A stretch of DNA of 64,000 nucleotides from Pseudomonas antarctica (GCF_900624995.1 NZ_UYXQ01000015.1:1-64000); one strand, 5' to 3'; shown: positions 21,566-30,933, counted from the first letter of the stretch. Numbers and translations are program-made. The notes: a model not told the origin generated them from the letters alone.

Positions 21566-22525
21566 ATGAATACCCCGTCACCCTTAAAGCTTACGCTAGT
21601 CGTCGCTGGCGTCATCCTCTGCTGGGCCTATTCACCGATTGGTGTGCACATGGGGCTGCACAGCTACAGCCCTGGCCAGTTGGCGCTGCTGCGGTTCCTG
21701 ATCGCATCAGTATTCATGGCGGGCGTGGCGTTGGTGGTGGGCATCGGCCGCCCGCGTTGGCGCGATGTGCCGTGGTTATTGGTACTGGGTTTTTTCGGGG
21801 TGTTCGTGCACCACACCAGCCTCAATTACGGGCAGCAGTGGGTGACCGCGGCGGCGTCGAGTGTGCTGGCGCAGTCGGCACCGCTGTTCAGTGTGTTGAT
21901 TGCGTTCTTCTGCTTGAAGGAGCGGGTCAGTGCCTGGCGTTGGGGTTGTGTGTTGCTGGGTTTGCTCGGGGTGTTGGTGGTGATCTGGGGCGATCAGGGC
22001 GTGGGCGACATCGACCCGCATGGTTTGCTGATCCTGTTGGCAGCGGCCTCGTGGAGCCTTTACTTCGCCATCCAGAAACACTACGCCCATCGTTATAGCC
22101 CGCTGACCATGGCGTGCTACATGGTGTGGGCGGGCACCCTGATGCTGAGCGTGAACCTGCCGGGCTTGGCCAATGCCGTCGGGCAGGCGCCGCCGCTGGA
22201 AAACCTGGCAGTGCTGATACTCGGCATTTTCCCCAGCGCCTTGGCGTATCTCGGCTGGGCCTACGTGTTGAAACACGTCGAGGTCAGCCGCGCATCGGTG
22301 GCGATGTACCTGATTCCGCCCGTGGCCATGGTGATGGCTTCGACCCTGCTGGGCGAGCACATTGCCCGGCAGGTGATGCTGGGCGCAGTGATGGTGCTGG
22401 CCAGCGTGGCGGCCATCAGCCTGGAGGGCCGCTGGCGGTCAGTCGCTCAGGCTGAACGCGCGCAGCCGGTGGCCATCGAGGTCCTCGGCGACAAAGGTGT
22501 AGCCGAAATCCAGGGTCGTCGGTGA
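21566..22525 (+). CDS. EamA/DMT-family transporter
   Basis: 319 residues with about ten hydrophobic helices and two EamA repeats; small-molecule export across the inner membrane is the family role. The start ATG at 21566 (MNTPSPLKLTLVV) is preferred because the upstream in-frame extension is hydrophilic and unlike the family. It is probably regulated by the divergent LysR protein. The last 29 codons overlap the 3' end of the convergent VOC gene by 87 bp; that tail (about residues 290-319) is hydrophilic and probably dispensable. Confidence 0.9.
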   Translation: MNTPSPLKLTLVVAGVILCWAYSPIGVHMGLHSYSPGQLALLRFLIASVFMAGVALVVGIGRPRWRDVPWLLVLGFFGVFVHHTSLNYGQQWVTAAASSVLAQSAPLFSVLIAFFCLKERVSAWRWGCVLLGLLGVLVVIWGDQGVGDIDPHGLLILLAAASWSLYFAIQKHYAHRYSPLTMACYMVWAGTLMLSVNLPGLANAVGQAPPLENLAVLILGIFPSALAYLGWAYVLKHVEVSRASVAMYLIPPVAMVMASTLLGEHIARQVMLGAVMVLASVAAISLEGRWRSVAQAERAQPVAIEVLGDKGVAEIQGRR

Positions 22526-22810
22526 CTGGATGATCGTCGCGCCGCGCGCAACCCATTGATCGTGCAGGGCCTCCACGGCAGCTGGGTCGGGCAACGAAAA
22601 TCCGACCTCGCCACCGCCGCCGGTAATGTGCGCTGCCGGCTCCACGGTGTGTCTCGACCACAACCCCAGCTTCACGCCGTTGTCGAGAATGAACAGGGCA
22701 AAGGTCGGGTTCAGTTCCACCGGCGGCTTGTCCAGCAGGCGGCTGTAGAAGTTGGCGCTGGTGGCCGGGCTGTCGACGTAGAGCAGGAAATAATGGGCGA
22801 CGCTGGTCAT
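22439..22810 (-). CDS. VOC-family (glyoxalase/bleomycin-resistance-like) protein
   Basis: 123 residues of a single vicinal-oxygen-chelate module: FLLYVDSPATSANFYSRLL at the start, GVKLGLWS mid-way and YTFVAEDLDGHRLRAF at the end. The family includes lyases, dioxygenases and drug-binding proteins; the ligand cannot be read from sequence. It converges with the DMT exporter and overlaps it by 87 bp. Confidence 0.88.
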   Translation of the reverse strand: MTSVAHYFLLYVDSPATSANFYSRLLDKPPVELNPTFALFILDNGVKLGLWSRHTVEPAAHITGGGGEVGFSLPDPAAVEALHDQWVARGATIIQSPTTLDFGYTFVAEDLDGHRLRAFSLSD

Positions 22811-22864
22811 GTGGGTTCCTTGAGAACGGGCGATTACGTGAGCCCAGTCTATAAGGCGGTGCTG

Positions 22865-23632
22865 TCAGTTCTTGTCAGGAGTGTGCAGGGGCTGCGCATT
22901 CTCACCGGTGTAAAGCTTGATGGTGTCGTCGATCTCTCCCGACATCTTCATCTGCTGCAGCGTGCGTAAAATCTGCTGCACCGGCACGTTCGGATCGTTA
23001 CGCACGATGCAGCCCAGGCGTTGCTCGTCGACGATCGCGACCTTGTGCAAGCGCTGCTTCGGCGGCAGATTCAGGTTGAAGCGGTCCAATGTCCATTCGT
23101 TGATCACCGCATAGTCGAAACGACCGGCCACCAGCTTATGCAGCACCAGTTCTTCGCTGCGCGAATCGTCACGGGTCAGTTGGCCGTTGGCAAACAGCGG
23201 GTCGAGTGCCGCGTAGCGGTAGTTGAGCACTGTGCCGATCGGCTGTGGTGCCAGTTTGCCCACTTGCACAGGTGACCGCGCAGTGTGGCTGCTGACCATC
23301 ACATTGCGCTGCACCATCAGCGGCACGCTCCAGACGTAGTCGCCGGGCAGGTCGTCCACCCAGGCCTGGGTGACATAACAGCGCACATCAATGTGGCCGC
23401 GCTTCATCGCATTGGCGATGCGCCCTCGGGCCAGTACGTGGAACTTGGCGGGGCGCCCGACTTGGGTGGCCAGGCTTAACATCAAGTCATACAAAATGCC
23501 CTGGGTCGGCCGGTTGTTCTCCAGTTGGACCATGGGCATCGCCCAGCTGTCGGAAACCGAGAAGCGCAACGGCGTGGGTGCCGCGAGGCTGGCACCGCAA
23601 ATCATCCATAAGGCGCCCAGGACTACGCGCAT
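22865..23632 (-). CDS. Periplasmic substrate-binding protein (SBP family 3-like)
   Basis: 255 residues with a signal peptide from the ATG at 23632 (MRVVLGALWMICGASLAA). The body resembles amino-acid-type solute-binding proteins: PTQGILYDLMLSLATQVGR near 45, RGRIANAMKRGHIDVRCY near 75 and VNEWTLDRF-like segments further on. No permease or ATPase is adjacent, so it may serve a distant transporter or act as a stand-alone sensor. A longer frame to 23707 lacks leader character. Confidence 0.82.
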   Translation of the reverse strand: MRVVLGALWMICGASLAAPTPLRFSVSDSWAMPMVQLENNRPTQGILYDLMLSLATQVGRPAKFHVLARGRIANAMKRGHIDVRCYVTQAWVDDLPGDYVWSVPLMVQRNVMVSSHTARSPVQVGKLAPQPIGTVLNYRYAALDPLFANGQLTRDDSRSEELVLHKLVAGRFDYAVINEWTLDRFNLNLPPKQRLHKVAIVDEQRLGCIVRNDPNVPVQQILRTLQQMKMSGEIDDTIKLYTGENAQPLHTPDKN

Positions 23633-23765
23633 ACACTCTCCGGGTTCAGGCCTTTGCGGGGCCATTGAGGAGAGCTTAGTCAGATTAGACGAGCGTGCCG
23701 GATGCAATTTCCCCCTTGCTCCGCTAGCATTACCGGCTTCCGCTTCCCAGTTGCGACGGTTTTCG

Positions 23766-25826
23766 ATGAGTTATCAGGTTCTTGCACGTAAATGGCGCCC
23801 GCGCTCGTTCCGCGAAATGGTCGGCCAGACCCATGTGCTCAAGGCTCTGATCAATGCCTTGGACAGCCAACGGCTGCACCACGCGTACCTGTTCACCGGT
23901 ACGCGGGGGGTGGGCAAGACCACCATTGCGCGGATCATCGCCAAATGCCTGAACTGTGAGACAGGTATCACATCGACCCCCTGCGGCACCTGCTCGGTAT
24001 GCCGGGAGATCGACGAAGGGCGTTTTGTCGACTTGATCGAGATCGACGCCGCGAGCCGCACCAAGGTTGAAGACACCCGCGAGCTGCTCGACAACGTGCA
24101 GTACGCACCGAGCCGTGGCCGCTTCAAGGTCTACCTGATCGACGAAGTGCACATGCTCTCCAGCCATTCCTTCAACGCCTTGTTGAAAACCCTGGAAGAG
24201 CCGCCGCCCTACGTCAAATTCATTCTGGCCACCACTGACCCGCAGAAGCTTCCTGCAACTATTCTGTCGCGGTGCCTGCAGTTCTCGCTGAAAAATATGA
24301 CCCCTGAGCGGGTGGTCGAACATTTGACCCACGTGTTGGGTGTCGAGAACGTGCCGTTCGAAGACGACGCCCTGTGGCTGCTCGGGCGCGCTGCAGATGG
24401 TTCGATGCGCGATGCCATGAGCCTCACCGACCAGGCCATTGCCTTCGGTGAAGGCAAGGTCATGGCCGCCGACGTGCGCGCCATGCTCGGCACCCTCGAC
24501 CACGGCCAGGTGTTCGGCGTGCTGCACGCGCTGATCGAAGGTGACGCCAAGGCGTTGCTCGAGGCCGTGCGCCACTTGTCGGAGCAAGGCCCGGACTGGA
24601 ACGGCGTGCTCTCGGAAATCCTTAACGTCTTACACCGCGTTGCGATCGCCCAGGCCTTGCCTGAAGGCGTCGACAACGGCCATGGCGACCGCGACCGCGT
24701 ATTGGCGTTGGCCCAGGCATTGCCGGCCGAAGACGTGCAGTTCTACTACCAGATGGGCCTGATTGGTCGACGCGACTTGCCCCTGGCACCGGACCCGCGC
24801 GCAGGCTTCGAAATGGTCCTGCTGCGCATGCTGGCGTTCCGGCCGGCGGATACGGCAGACGCACCGAGACAGCCGCTAAAGCCAGTGGGGATCAGCCAGG
24901 CCACAGTTGATTCCGCCAAACCAGTGGCTGGCGCGGCAAGGGTCGCGCCAGTCGTTGCTGCGCCTGCGCCGGCAGCTCCGGCGCCTGAACCTGTGGTCGC
25001 CGCGCCTGTGGTTGAGCCTACGCCGGTGATCGAGCCTGAGCCTGAGCCGGCCCCGGTGGTCGATCTGCCCTGGAACGACCCGGTAGACGCCGAGCCTGAG
25101 GTTGAACTGCAGCCTGCCGTGGAGCCTGTACTGGAAACCAGCGGCGAGCAGCCCGAACTGACGCCAATGCCAGCATCGACGCCTGACAGCGTGGTGCAGG
25201 CGGCGCCCGAGTGGGTTTCAGCCCCCGTTCCAGAGCCGACCGTTGCCCAAGTCGAAGCCGCCACCCCGGGCATCGACCTCGACGACGAGCCGCCACTGGA
25301 CGAAGATTACATCGAGCCGGACATGGATTCGGCCTACAGCTATCTGGATGACCTGGCCAGCGAACACACCGCCGAGCCTACTCCTGAGCCCGAAGCGGAA
25401 CCTGCTGCCGCCCCGGCCACCGGCCTGGCGTTGCAATGGCTGGAATTGTTTCCGAAGTTGCCGATCTCCGGCATGACCGGCAGCATTGCCGCCAACTGCA
25501 CCTTGATTGCCGTCGAGGGCGACCACTGGGTGTTGCACCTGGACCCTGCCCATAGCGCCTTGTTCAACGCGACCCAGCAGCGACGGCTCAACGATGCGCT
25601 GAACCAATACCATGAGCGCACCCTGACCATCACCATCGAGTTGATCAAGCCCGAGCAGGAAACCCCGGCCCAGGCGGCAACCCGTCGACGTATCAACCGT
25701 CAGCGCGAGGCCGAAGAATCGATCCAGGGTGATCCGCTTATCCAGCAAATGATGCAACAGTTCGGCGCGGTCGTGCGTCACGATACTATTGAACCTGTCG
25801 AAGCCCCGGTGCCCCAAGCGTCATGA
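23766..25826 (+). CDS. dnaX: DNA polymerase III subunit tau (DnaX)
   Basis: Clamp-loader ATPase that also links polymerase cores and DnaB helicase. The 686 residues have the AAA+ module (Walker A GTRGVGKTT near 45, a Cys4 zinc site from CLNC to CSVC near 63-80, LIDEVHML near 127), then a lid and collar. A Pro/Ala/Glu-rich linker spans about 375-560, and the C-terminal tau domain starts at GLALQWLELFPKL. The ATG at 23766 fits the conserved MSYQVLARKWRP. No A AAA AAG slippery heptamer is present mid-gene, so an E. coli-type programmed gamma product is not evident. ybaB follows 48 bp later. Confidence 0.96.
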   Translation: MSYQVLARKWRPRSFREMVGQTHVLKALINALDSQRLHHAYLFTGTRGVGKTTIARIIAKCLNCETGITSTPCGTCSVCREIDEGRFVDLIEIDAASRTKVEDTRELLDNVQYAPSRGRFKVYLIDEVHMLSSHSFNALLKTLEEPPPYVKFILATTDPQKLPATILSRCLQFSLKNMTPERVVEHLTHVLGVENVPFEDDALWLLGRAADGSMRDAMSLTDQAIAFGEGKVMAADVRAMLGTLDHGQVFGVLHALIEGDAKALLEAVRHLSEQGPDWNGVLSEILNVLHRVAIAQALPEGVDNGHGDRDRVLALAQALPAEDVQFYYQMGLIGRRDLPLAPDPRAGFEMVLLRMLAFRPADTADAPRQPLKPVGISQATVDSAKPVAGAARVAPVVAAPAPAAPAPEPVVAAPVVEPTPVIEPEPEPAPVVDLPWNDPVDAEPEVELQPAVEPVLETSGEQPELTPMPASTPDSVVQAAPEWVSAPVPEPTVAQVEAATPGIDLDDEPPLDEDYIEPDMDSAYSYLDDLASEHTAEPTPEPEAEPAAAPATGLALQWLELFPKLPISGMTGSIAANCTLIAVEGDHWVLHLDPAHSALFNATQQRRLNDALNQYHERTLTITIELIKPEQETPAQAATRRRINRQREAEESIQGDPLIQQMMQQFGAVVRHDTIEPVEAPVPQAS

Positions 25827-25874
25827 CACGGGGCTATTAACTAAATTGATCCACGTACTTTTGAGGTGATTCCC

Positions 25875-26213
25875 ATGATGAAAGGTGGCATGGCCGGCCT
25901 GATGAAGCAGGCGCAGCAGATGCAGGAAAAGATGGCCAAGATGCAGGAAGAACTGGCCAACGCCGAAGTCACCGGTAAAGCCGGTGGCGATATGGTCAGC
26001 GTAGTGATGACCGGTCGTCACGATATCAAGCGCGTGAGCATCGACCCAAGCGTATTGCCAGGCACCAGCGAAGATGACCTGGAAATGCTTGAAGCGCTGT
26101 TCGCTGCGGCCGTCAACGACGCCGTGCGCAAGATCGAAGCCAACAGCCAGGACAAAATGTCCGGCGTGACGGCTGGTATGCAATTGCCGCCGGGCATGAA
26201 GATGCCGTTCTGA
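25875..26213 (+). CDS. ybaB: YbaB/EbfC-family nucleoid-associated protein
   Basis: 112-residue DNA-binding protein with the family signature: a helical N-terminus ([20 protein letters not shown]), then the compact core with a [17 protein letters not shown] helix. GAGGTG lies 8 bases before the ATG at 25875; a GTG three codons upstream overlaps the ribosome site and is rejected. ybaB usually sits between dnaX and recR; here a terminator and an oxidoreductase gene separate it from recR. Confidence 0.95.
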   Translation: MMKGGMAGLMKQAQQMQEKMAKMQEELANAEVTGKAGGDMVSVVMTGRHDIKRVSIDPSVLPGTSEDDLEMLEALFAAAVNDAVRKIEANSQDKMSGVTAGMQLPPGMKMPF

Positions 26214-26235
26214 TCGGTGAGCTTTCGCTAGAATG

Positions 26236-26265
26236 AAAATGCCAGGCATCGAGCCTGGCATTTTT
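26236..26265 (+). terminator. Rho-independent terminator after ybaB
   Basis: Stem GCCAGGC/GCCTGGC with loop ATCGA, preceded by an A-run and followed by TTTTT. It lies 23 bp after the stop and ends the dnaX-ybaB transcript. Confidence 0.9.
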
Positions 26266-26394
26266 GTTTGTGCGGTGATCGTTTCGGTGGGCAGTAACCT
26301 CACGCCGCCTGGACGCATTGCGTTCAATATGAACCCTGGCGCGCCAGACAGGGTCTGCACCCTATACCGATGGATTCGATAAAGGAGTTCCCTG

Positions 26395-27429
26395 ATGTCT
26401 GAAGAAACGATTCTGAACCAGCGCGTTGTGCTGGTTTCGCGCCCTCAAGGCGCACCGACCCCGGAAAATTTCCGCCTGGAACGCGTGAACTTGCCCGAGT
26501 TGGCGGAGGGCCAGGTGCTATTGAAAACGCTGTACCTGTCCCTCGATCCCTATATGCGTGGCCGCATGAGTGACGCACCGTCCTACGCCGCTCCGGTTGA
26601 AATCGACGAGGTTATGACCGGTGGCGCTGTCAGCCGTATCGAGCAATCGCGCCACCCGAAATTCGAAGTGGGTGACCTGGTAGTCGGCTCCACCGGCTGG
26701 CAAAGCCACAGCGTTTGCGACGGACTTAATCTGATCCCGGTGCCCAAGGGCCTTGCGAGCCCGTCGATGGCGCTGGGTGTGCTGGGCATGCCGGGTATGA
26801 CTGCGTACATGGGCCTGATGGATATCGGTCAGCCCAAGGATGGGGAAACCCTGGTGGTGGCGGCGGCGTCCGGCGCGGTCGGCTCGGTGGTGGGCCAGGT
26901 GGCCAAGCTCAAGGGCTTGCGCGTGGTGGGTATCGCCGGTGGCGCAGACAAGTGCCGCTACGTGGTGGATGAGTTGGGGTTTGACGCCTGTATCGACCAC
27001 AAGAGCGCCCATTTTGCCAATGAATTGGCCCAGGCCTGCTTCAACGGCGTGGACATCTACTTTGAAAACGTCGGCGGCAAGGTGTTCGACGCGGTGCTGC
27101 CGTTGCTCAACCCCAAAGCACGGATTCCCTTGTGCGGCTTGATCGCCGGCTACAACGCCCATGAAGCGCCAACCGGTCCCGACCGTCTGCCGGCGCTGCA
27201 ACGCACCTTGCTGACCAAGCGCGTGCGCATCCAGGGCTTTATCGTGTTCGACGACTACGGTGATCGCCAGCCTGAATTCCTCAGCGCCATGGCGCCGTGG
27301 GTGCGTGATGGCAAGATCAAGTTCCGCGAAGACGTGGTCGAGGGCCTGGAGCAGGCGCCCGAAGCCTTTATTGGTTTGCTTGAGGGGCGCAACTTCGGCA
27401 AGTTGGTGGTGCGCGTCGCGCAGGATTGA
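26395..27429 (+). CDS. NADP-dependent oxidoreductase (zinc-independent MDR, PTGR/CurA type)
   Basis: 344 residues of the medium-chain dehydrogenase/reductase superfamily without zinc ligands: LYLSLDPYMRGRMSD near 47 (family signature), GMPGMTAYMGLMDIGQPK near 125, an AASGAVGSVVGQ Rossmann loop near 155 and YFENVGGKVFD near 222. Relatives reduce double bonds of alpha,beta-unsaturated carbonyls such as alkenals. It lies between ybaB and recR on the same strand but behind a terminator, so it probably has its own promoter in 26270-26390. Confidence 0.9.
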   Translation: MSEETILNQRVVLVSRPQGAPTPENFRLERVNLPELAEGQVLLKTLYLSLDPYMRGRMSDAPSYAAPVEIDEVMTGGAVSRIEQSRHPKFEVGDLVVGSTGWQSHSVCDGLNLIPVPKGLASPSMALGVLGMPGMTAYMGLMDIGQPKDGETLVVAAASGAVGSVVGQVAKLKGLRVVGIAGGADKCRYVVDELGFDACIDHKSAHFANELAQACFNGVDIYFENVGGKVFDAVLPLLNPKARIPLCGLIAGYNAHEAPTGPDRLPALQRTLLTKRVRIQGFIVFDDYGDRQPEFLSAMAPWVRDGKIKFREDVVEGLEQAPEAFIGLLEGRNFGKLVVRVAQD

Positions 27430-27495
27430 CCATTTGACGCTAATCCGAGGCGCGGGTATAAACCGCGTCTCGTTGTTTTGTCGGACCATTCGCTC

Positions 27496-28098
27496 ATGAG
27501 CTTCAGCCCCCTGATTCGCCAACTGATCGACGCCCTGCGCACCTTGCCGGGTGTGGGTCAGAAAACCGCCCAGCGTATGGCGCTGCAACTGCTGGAGCGT
27601 GATCGCAGCGGCGGCACCCGGTTGGCCCAGGCCCTGAGCCAGGCCATGACCGGTGTAGGCCACTGCCGCCAGTGCCGCACCCTCACCGAGGAAGACCTCT
27701 GCCCACAATGCGCCGACCCACGCCGCGACGACACGCTGCTGTGCGTGGTGGAAGGGCCGATGGATGTGTACGCGGTGGAGCAAACCGGTTATCGCGGCCG
27801 CTATTTTGTGCTTAAAGGGCACCTCTCGCCGTTGGATGGGCTGGGGCCGGAAGCCATCGGCATTCCGCAACTGGTGGCGCGCATTGAAGAACAGGGCACC
27901 TTTACCGAGGTAATCCTGGCGACCAACCCGACGGTGGAGGGTGAGGCAACCGCGCATTACATCGCCCAGTTGCTGACCAATAAAGGCTTGATCACCTCGC
28001 GTATCGCCCATGGCGTGCCGTTGGGTGGTGAGCTGGAGTTGGTGGACGGCGGGACGTTGGCGCATTCGTTTGCAGGGCGCAAACCGATCGCCCTTTAA
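27496..28098 (+). CDS. recR: Recombination mediator RecR
   Basis: 200 residues: helix-hairpin-helix ([17 protein letters not shown] near 17), a Cys4 zinc finger (CRQCRTL, CPQC near 57-72), and a Toprim domain ([15 protein letters not shown] near 80, then [12 protein letters not shown]). With RecF and RecO it loads RecA on SSB-coated gaps. The ATG at 27496 gives the conserved [15 protein letters not shown]; an upstream TTG frame is not conserved. A repeat follows the gene. Confidence 0.96.
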   Translation: MSFSPLIRQLIDALRTLPGVGQKTAQRMALQLLERDRSGGTRLAQALSQAMTGVGHCRQCRTLTEEDLCPQCADPRRDDTLLCVVEGPMDVYAVEQTGYRGRYFVLKGHLSPLDGLGPEAIGIPQLVARIEEQGTFTEVILATNPTVEGEATAHYIAQLLTNKGLITSRIAHGVPLGGELELVDGGTLAHSFAGRKPIAL

Positions 28099-28117
28099 AG
28101 AACAACACAATCTGAAA

Positions 28118-28206
28118 GGTAGGCGGGGGCTTGCTTCCGATTGCAGTGTCTCAGTCAGCCTGGTTAGGGCTGGCCCACCGCTCTCGGGGCAAGCCCTCTC
28201 CCACAG
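28118..28206. repeat. Intergenic inverted repeat, fluorescens-group type
   Basis: About 90 bp bounded by GGCGGGGGCTTGCTTCCGA and TCGGGGCAAGCCCTCTCCCAC, which are imperfect inverted complements, with a variable centre. I recognise the wording as a very common intergenic repeat in this species group. It fills the recR to acyl-CoA dehydrogenase gap. Only one copy is in this window. Confidence 0.7.
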
Positions 28207-28296
28207 TGGTTGTGTGGTGTTGGCGGGAAATGCATTTGGCTTGAAAACCAAGCAAGCGCTTGGTAAGTTCGTTCCACCTCACCGTGGAGCTTGCCG

Positions 28297-29445
28297 ATGT
28301 CTGCCTACCAGGATTACTTCGACCCCAGCCACCAATTGGTCCGCGACAGCGTGCGCCGTTTTGTCGAGCGCGAGATGTTGCCGGGCATTGAGCAGTGGGA
28401 GGAGGCCGAAAGCTTTCCCCGTGAGCTGTACCTCAAGGCCGGCGCGGCGGGCATTCTGGGCATCGGTTATCCCGAAAGCCTGGGCGGCAGTCACGAAGGT
28501 GATCTGTTCGCCAAGGTTGCCGCCAGCGAAGAGTTGATGCGCTGTGGTTCCGGTGGGGTCGTGGCAGGCCTGGGTTCGCTGGATATCGGCCTGCCGCCCG
28601 TCGTCAAATGGGCACGGCCCGAGGTGCGTAAGCGCGTCGCGCCCCCGGTGTTAGCCGGGGAGAAGATCATCGCCTTGGCCGTCACCGAGCCTGGTGGTGG
28701 CTCCGATGTAGCCAACCTGCAAACCCGCGCCATCCGTGATGGTGAGCATTACCGCGTGAGCGGTAGCAAAACCTTTATCACCAGTGGCATTCGCGCCGAC
28801 TTCTACACCGTGGCCGTCCGTACGGGCGGGCCGGGCTTTGGCGGTATCAGCTTAGTGCTCATCGAAAAAGACACCCCCGGTTTCACGGTCGGTCAGCCGT
28901 TGAAGAAAATGGGTTGGTGGGCGTCGGACACGGCTGAGTTGTTCTTTGACGACTGCCACGTGCCTGTGGGCAACCTGATCGGCGTCGAGAACATGGGCTT
29001 TGCCTGCATCATGGGCAATTTCCAACGTGAGCGCCTGGCCCTGGCGTTGATGGCCAATATGACCGCACAACTGGCGCTGGAGGAAAGCCTCAAATGGGCC
29101 GCCCAACGCGAAGCCTTTGGCAAGCCCATCGGCAAATTTCAGGTGCTCAAGCATCGGCTTGCCGAGATGGCGACTGCGGTGGAAGTGTCTCGGGAATTCA
29201 CTTATCGCCAGGCGGCGAAAATGGCGGCGGGCATGAGTGTGATCAAGGAGATTTCGATGGCCAAGAACCTGGCCACCGACACCGCCGATCGCGTTACTTA
29301 CGACGCGGTGCAGATCCTCGGCGGCCAAGGTTACATGCGCGGCAGCCTGGTGGAGCGGCTCTATCGTGACAACCGCATCCTGTCCATCGGTGGCGGCACC
29401 CGCGAAGTGATGAATGAAATCATCAGCAAGCAGATGGGGCTTTGA
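28297..29445 (+). CDS. Acyl-CoA dehydrogenase
   Basis: 382 residues of the FAD-dependent family: ALAVTEPGGGSDVANLQT near 125 (FAD/substrate signature), RVSGSKTFITSG near 155 and ILGGQGYMRGSLVERLYRD near 345. At the position where many members carry the catalytic Glu (YEGT), this protein has GGGT, as in isovaleryl- and long-chain-type enzymes where the base lies on an earlier helix; the substrate class is therefore uncertain. The ATG at 28297 follows GGAG by about 7 bases. Probable role is fatty or branched acyl-CoA oxidation. Confidence 0.92.
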   Translation: MSAYQDYFDPSHQLVRDSVRRFVEREMLPGIEQWEEAESFPRELYLKAGAAGILGIGYPESLGGSHEGDLFAKVAASEELMRCGSGGVVAGLGSLDIGLPPVVKWARPEVRKRVAPPVLAGEKIIALAVTEPGGGSDVANLQTRAIRDGEHYRVSGSKTFITSGIRADFYTVAVRTGGPGFGGISLVLIEKDTPGFTVGQPLKKMGWWASDTAELFFDDCHVPVGNLIGVENMGFACIMGNFQRERLALALMANMTAQLALEESLKWAAQREAFGKPIGKFQVLKHRLAEMATAVEVSREFTYRQAAKMAAGMSVIKEISMAKNLATDTADRVTYDAVQILGGQGYMRGSLVERLYRDNRILSIGGGTREVMNEIISKQMGL

Positions 29446-29466
29446 TGGCGTCAGTCCAAGCGACCT

Positions 29467-30015
29467 TTAACGCTCAGTCAACGCAAACTGGGTCAGACAA
29501 AACGTCGGAATCCCCATGTCTTGCAAGCGCTGTGAGCCACCCAGCTCCGGCAAATCAATGATTGCCGCCGCTTCAAAAATCTTCGCGCCCATGCGCCGCA
29601 CCAGGTTAGCGGCAGCGATCAAGGTACCGCCGGTGGCGATCAGATCATCGAACATCAACACCGAGTCGCCTTCGCACAGGCTGTCGGCGTGCACTTCCAG
29701 GAAGGCTTCGCCGTATTCAGTCTGGTAGCCCTCGGCCAGCACGTCAGCCGGCAGCTTGCCCTGCTTGCGGAACAGGATCAGCGGTTTGTTCAGTTGGTAG
29801 GCGATGATCGAGCCGATCAGGAAGCCCCGCGCATCCATCGCGCCGATGTGGCTGAAGTCGGCTTCGACATAACGTTGGGCAAAACTGTCGGCGACCAGGC
29901 GCAGGGCCCGGGGCGATTGAAACAAGGGCGTGATGTCACGAAAGATCACCCCAGGCTTGGGGAAGTCGATGACGGGGCGGATCAGGGATTTGATGTCGAA
30001 CGAATCGAAGGTCAT
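29467..30015 (-). CDS. apt: Adenine phosphoribosyltransferase
   Basis: Salvages adenine to AMP with PRPP. The 182 residues contain the PRPP loop [14 protein letters not shown] near 122, [13 protein letters not shown] near 65 and a RKQGKLPA flexible loop near 85. Length matches the family. It lies 81 bp downstream of anr on the same strand, the order I know from other pseudomonads. It converges with the acyl-CoA dehydrogenase. Confidence 0.96.
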   Translation of the reverse strand: MTFDSFDIKSLIRPVIDFPKPGVIFRDITPLFQSPRALRLVADSFAQRYVEADFSHIGAMDARGFLIGSIIAYQLNKPLILFRKQGKLPADVLAEGYQTEYGEAFLEVHADSLCEGDSVLMFDDLIATGGTLIAAANLVRRMGAKIFEAAAIIDLPELGGSQRLQDMGIPTFCLTQFALTER

Positions 30016-30096
30016 CGTCGAAGAGTCCTGGGAGCGGAAAACGGACTCGAAGTATACCTGCGGCTTCGCTGATTGGCGCGGCCGCAGGTGCCTGCA

Positions 30097-30831
30097 TCAG
30101 CTTTCCAGCGAGCCCCCCGCCAGCGCGCAGAGCTGGATAGGGTCGAGGATGTGCACTTCCTTGCCTTCGGCGGCAATCAGCTCGTTCTGCTGAAAACGGG
30201 TGAACACGCGGGACACGGTTTCCACCGCGAGGCCCAGGTAATTACCGATTTCATTGCGTGACATGCTCAGCCGGAATTGGTTGGCCGAGAACCCACGGGC
30301 ACGGAAACGTGCCGACAGGTTGACCAGGAACGTGGCGATGCGCTCGTCGGCGGTTTTCTTCGATAACAGCAGCATCATCTGCTGGTCGTCGCGAATTTCG
30401 CGGCTCATCACGCGCATCAGTTGGCGGCGCAACTGCGGCAATTGCAGGGCCAGTTCATCCAGGCGCTCGAAGGGGATTTCGCACACCGAGGTCGTCTCCA
30501 GCGCCTGGGCCGACACCGGGTGAATCTCCGTGTCCATGCCCGACAACCCGACCAGTTCGCTGGGCAGGTGGAAACCGGTGATTTGCTCTTCGCCGCCGTC
30601 GCTCAGGCTGAACGTCTTCAACGCCCCCGAACGCACTGCATAAACGGAATCGAATTTGTCGCCCTGGCGAAACAGAAACTCGCCTTTTTTCAGGGGGCGA
30701 CCACGTTTAACGATTTCGTCCAGCGCTTCCATGTCTTCCAAATTCAACGAAAGTGGCAGGCAGAGGGGGGCCAGGCTGCAATCCTTGCAATGGGCCTGGC
30801 TGTGAGCGCGCAGTTTGACTGGCTCGGACAT
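30097..30831 (-). CDS. anr: Anr, oxygen-sensing Fnr/Crp-family regulator
   Basis: Global activator of micro-aerobic and anaerobic genes. The 244 residues carry the N-terminal Fe-S ligands C15, C18 and C24 ([10 protein letters not shown]) and a fourth Cys117 (TSVCEIPF), a cyclic-nucleotide-type beta barrel, a dimer helix and a C-terminal HTH whose recognition helix has E..SR (AVETVSRVF), as in E. coli Fnr. It should bind TTGAT-N4-ATCAA; such sites occur upstream of hemN and ccoN2 in this window. Its neighbours are the genes it is known to control (hemN, cbb3 oxidase). Confidence 0.95.
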   Translation of the reverse strand: MSEPVKLRAHSQAHCKDCSLAPLCLPLSLNLEDMEALDEIVKRGRPLKKGEFLFRQGDKFDSVYAVRSGALKTFSLSDGGEEQITGFHLPSELVGLSGMDTEIHPVSAQALETTSVCEIPFERLDELALQLPQLRRQLMRVMSREIRDDQQMMLLLSKKTADERIATFLVNLSARFRARGFSANQFRLSMSRNEIGNYLGLAVETVSRVFTRFQQNELIAAEGKEVHILDPIQLCALAGGSLES

Positions 30832-30933
30832 TTCTTAAATCCTTGTGGGGAAACACACATAAGACGTAAGGGTAACGCACCGGGGTGCTGTGAGGCCAGC
30901 GTGTACAAAAAAGCAGCAAAGATATAAAGCTTT

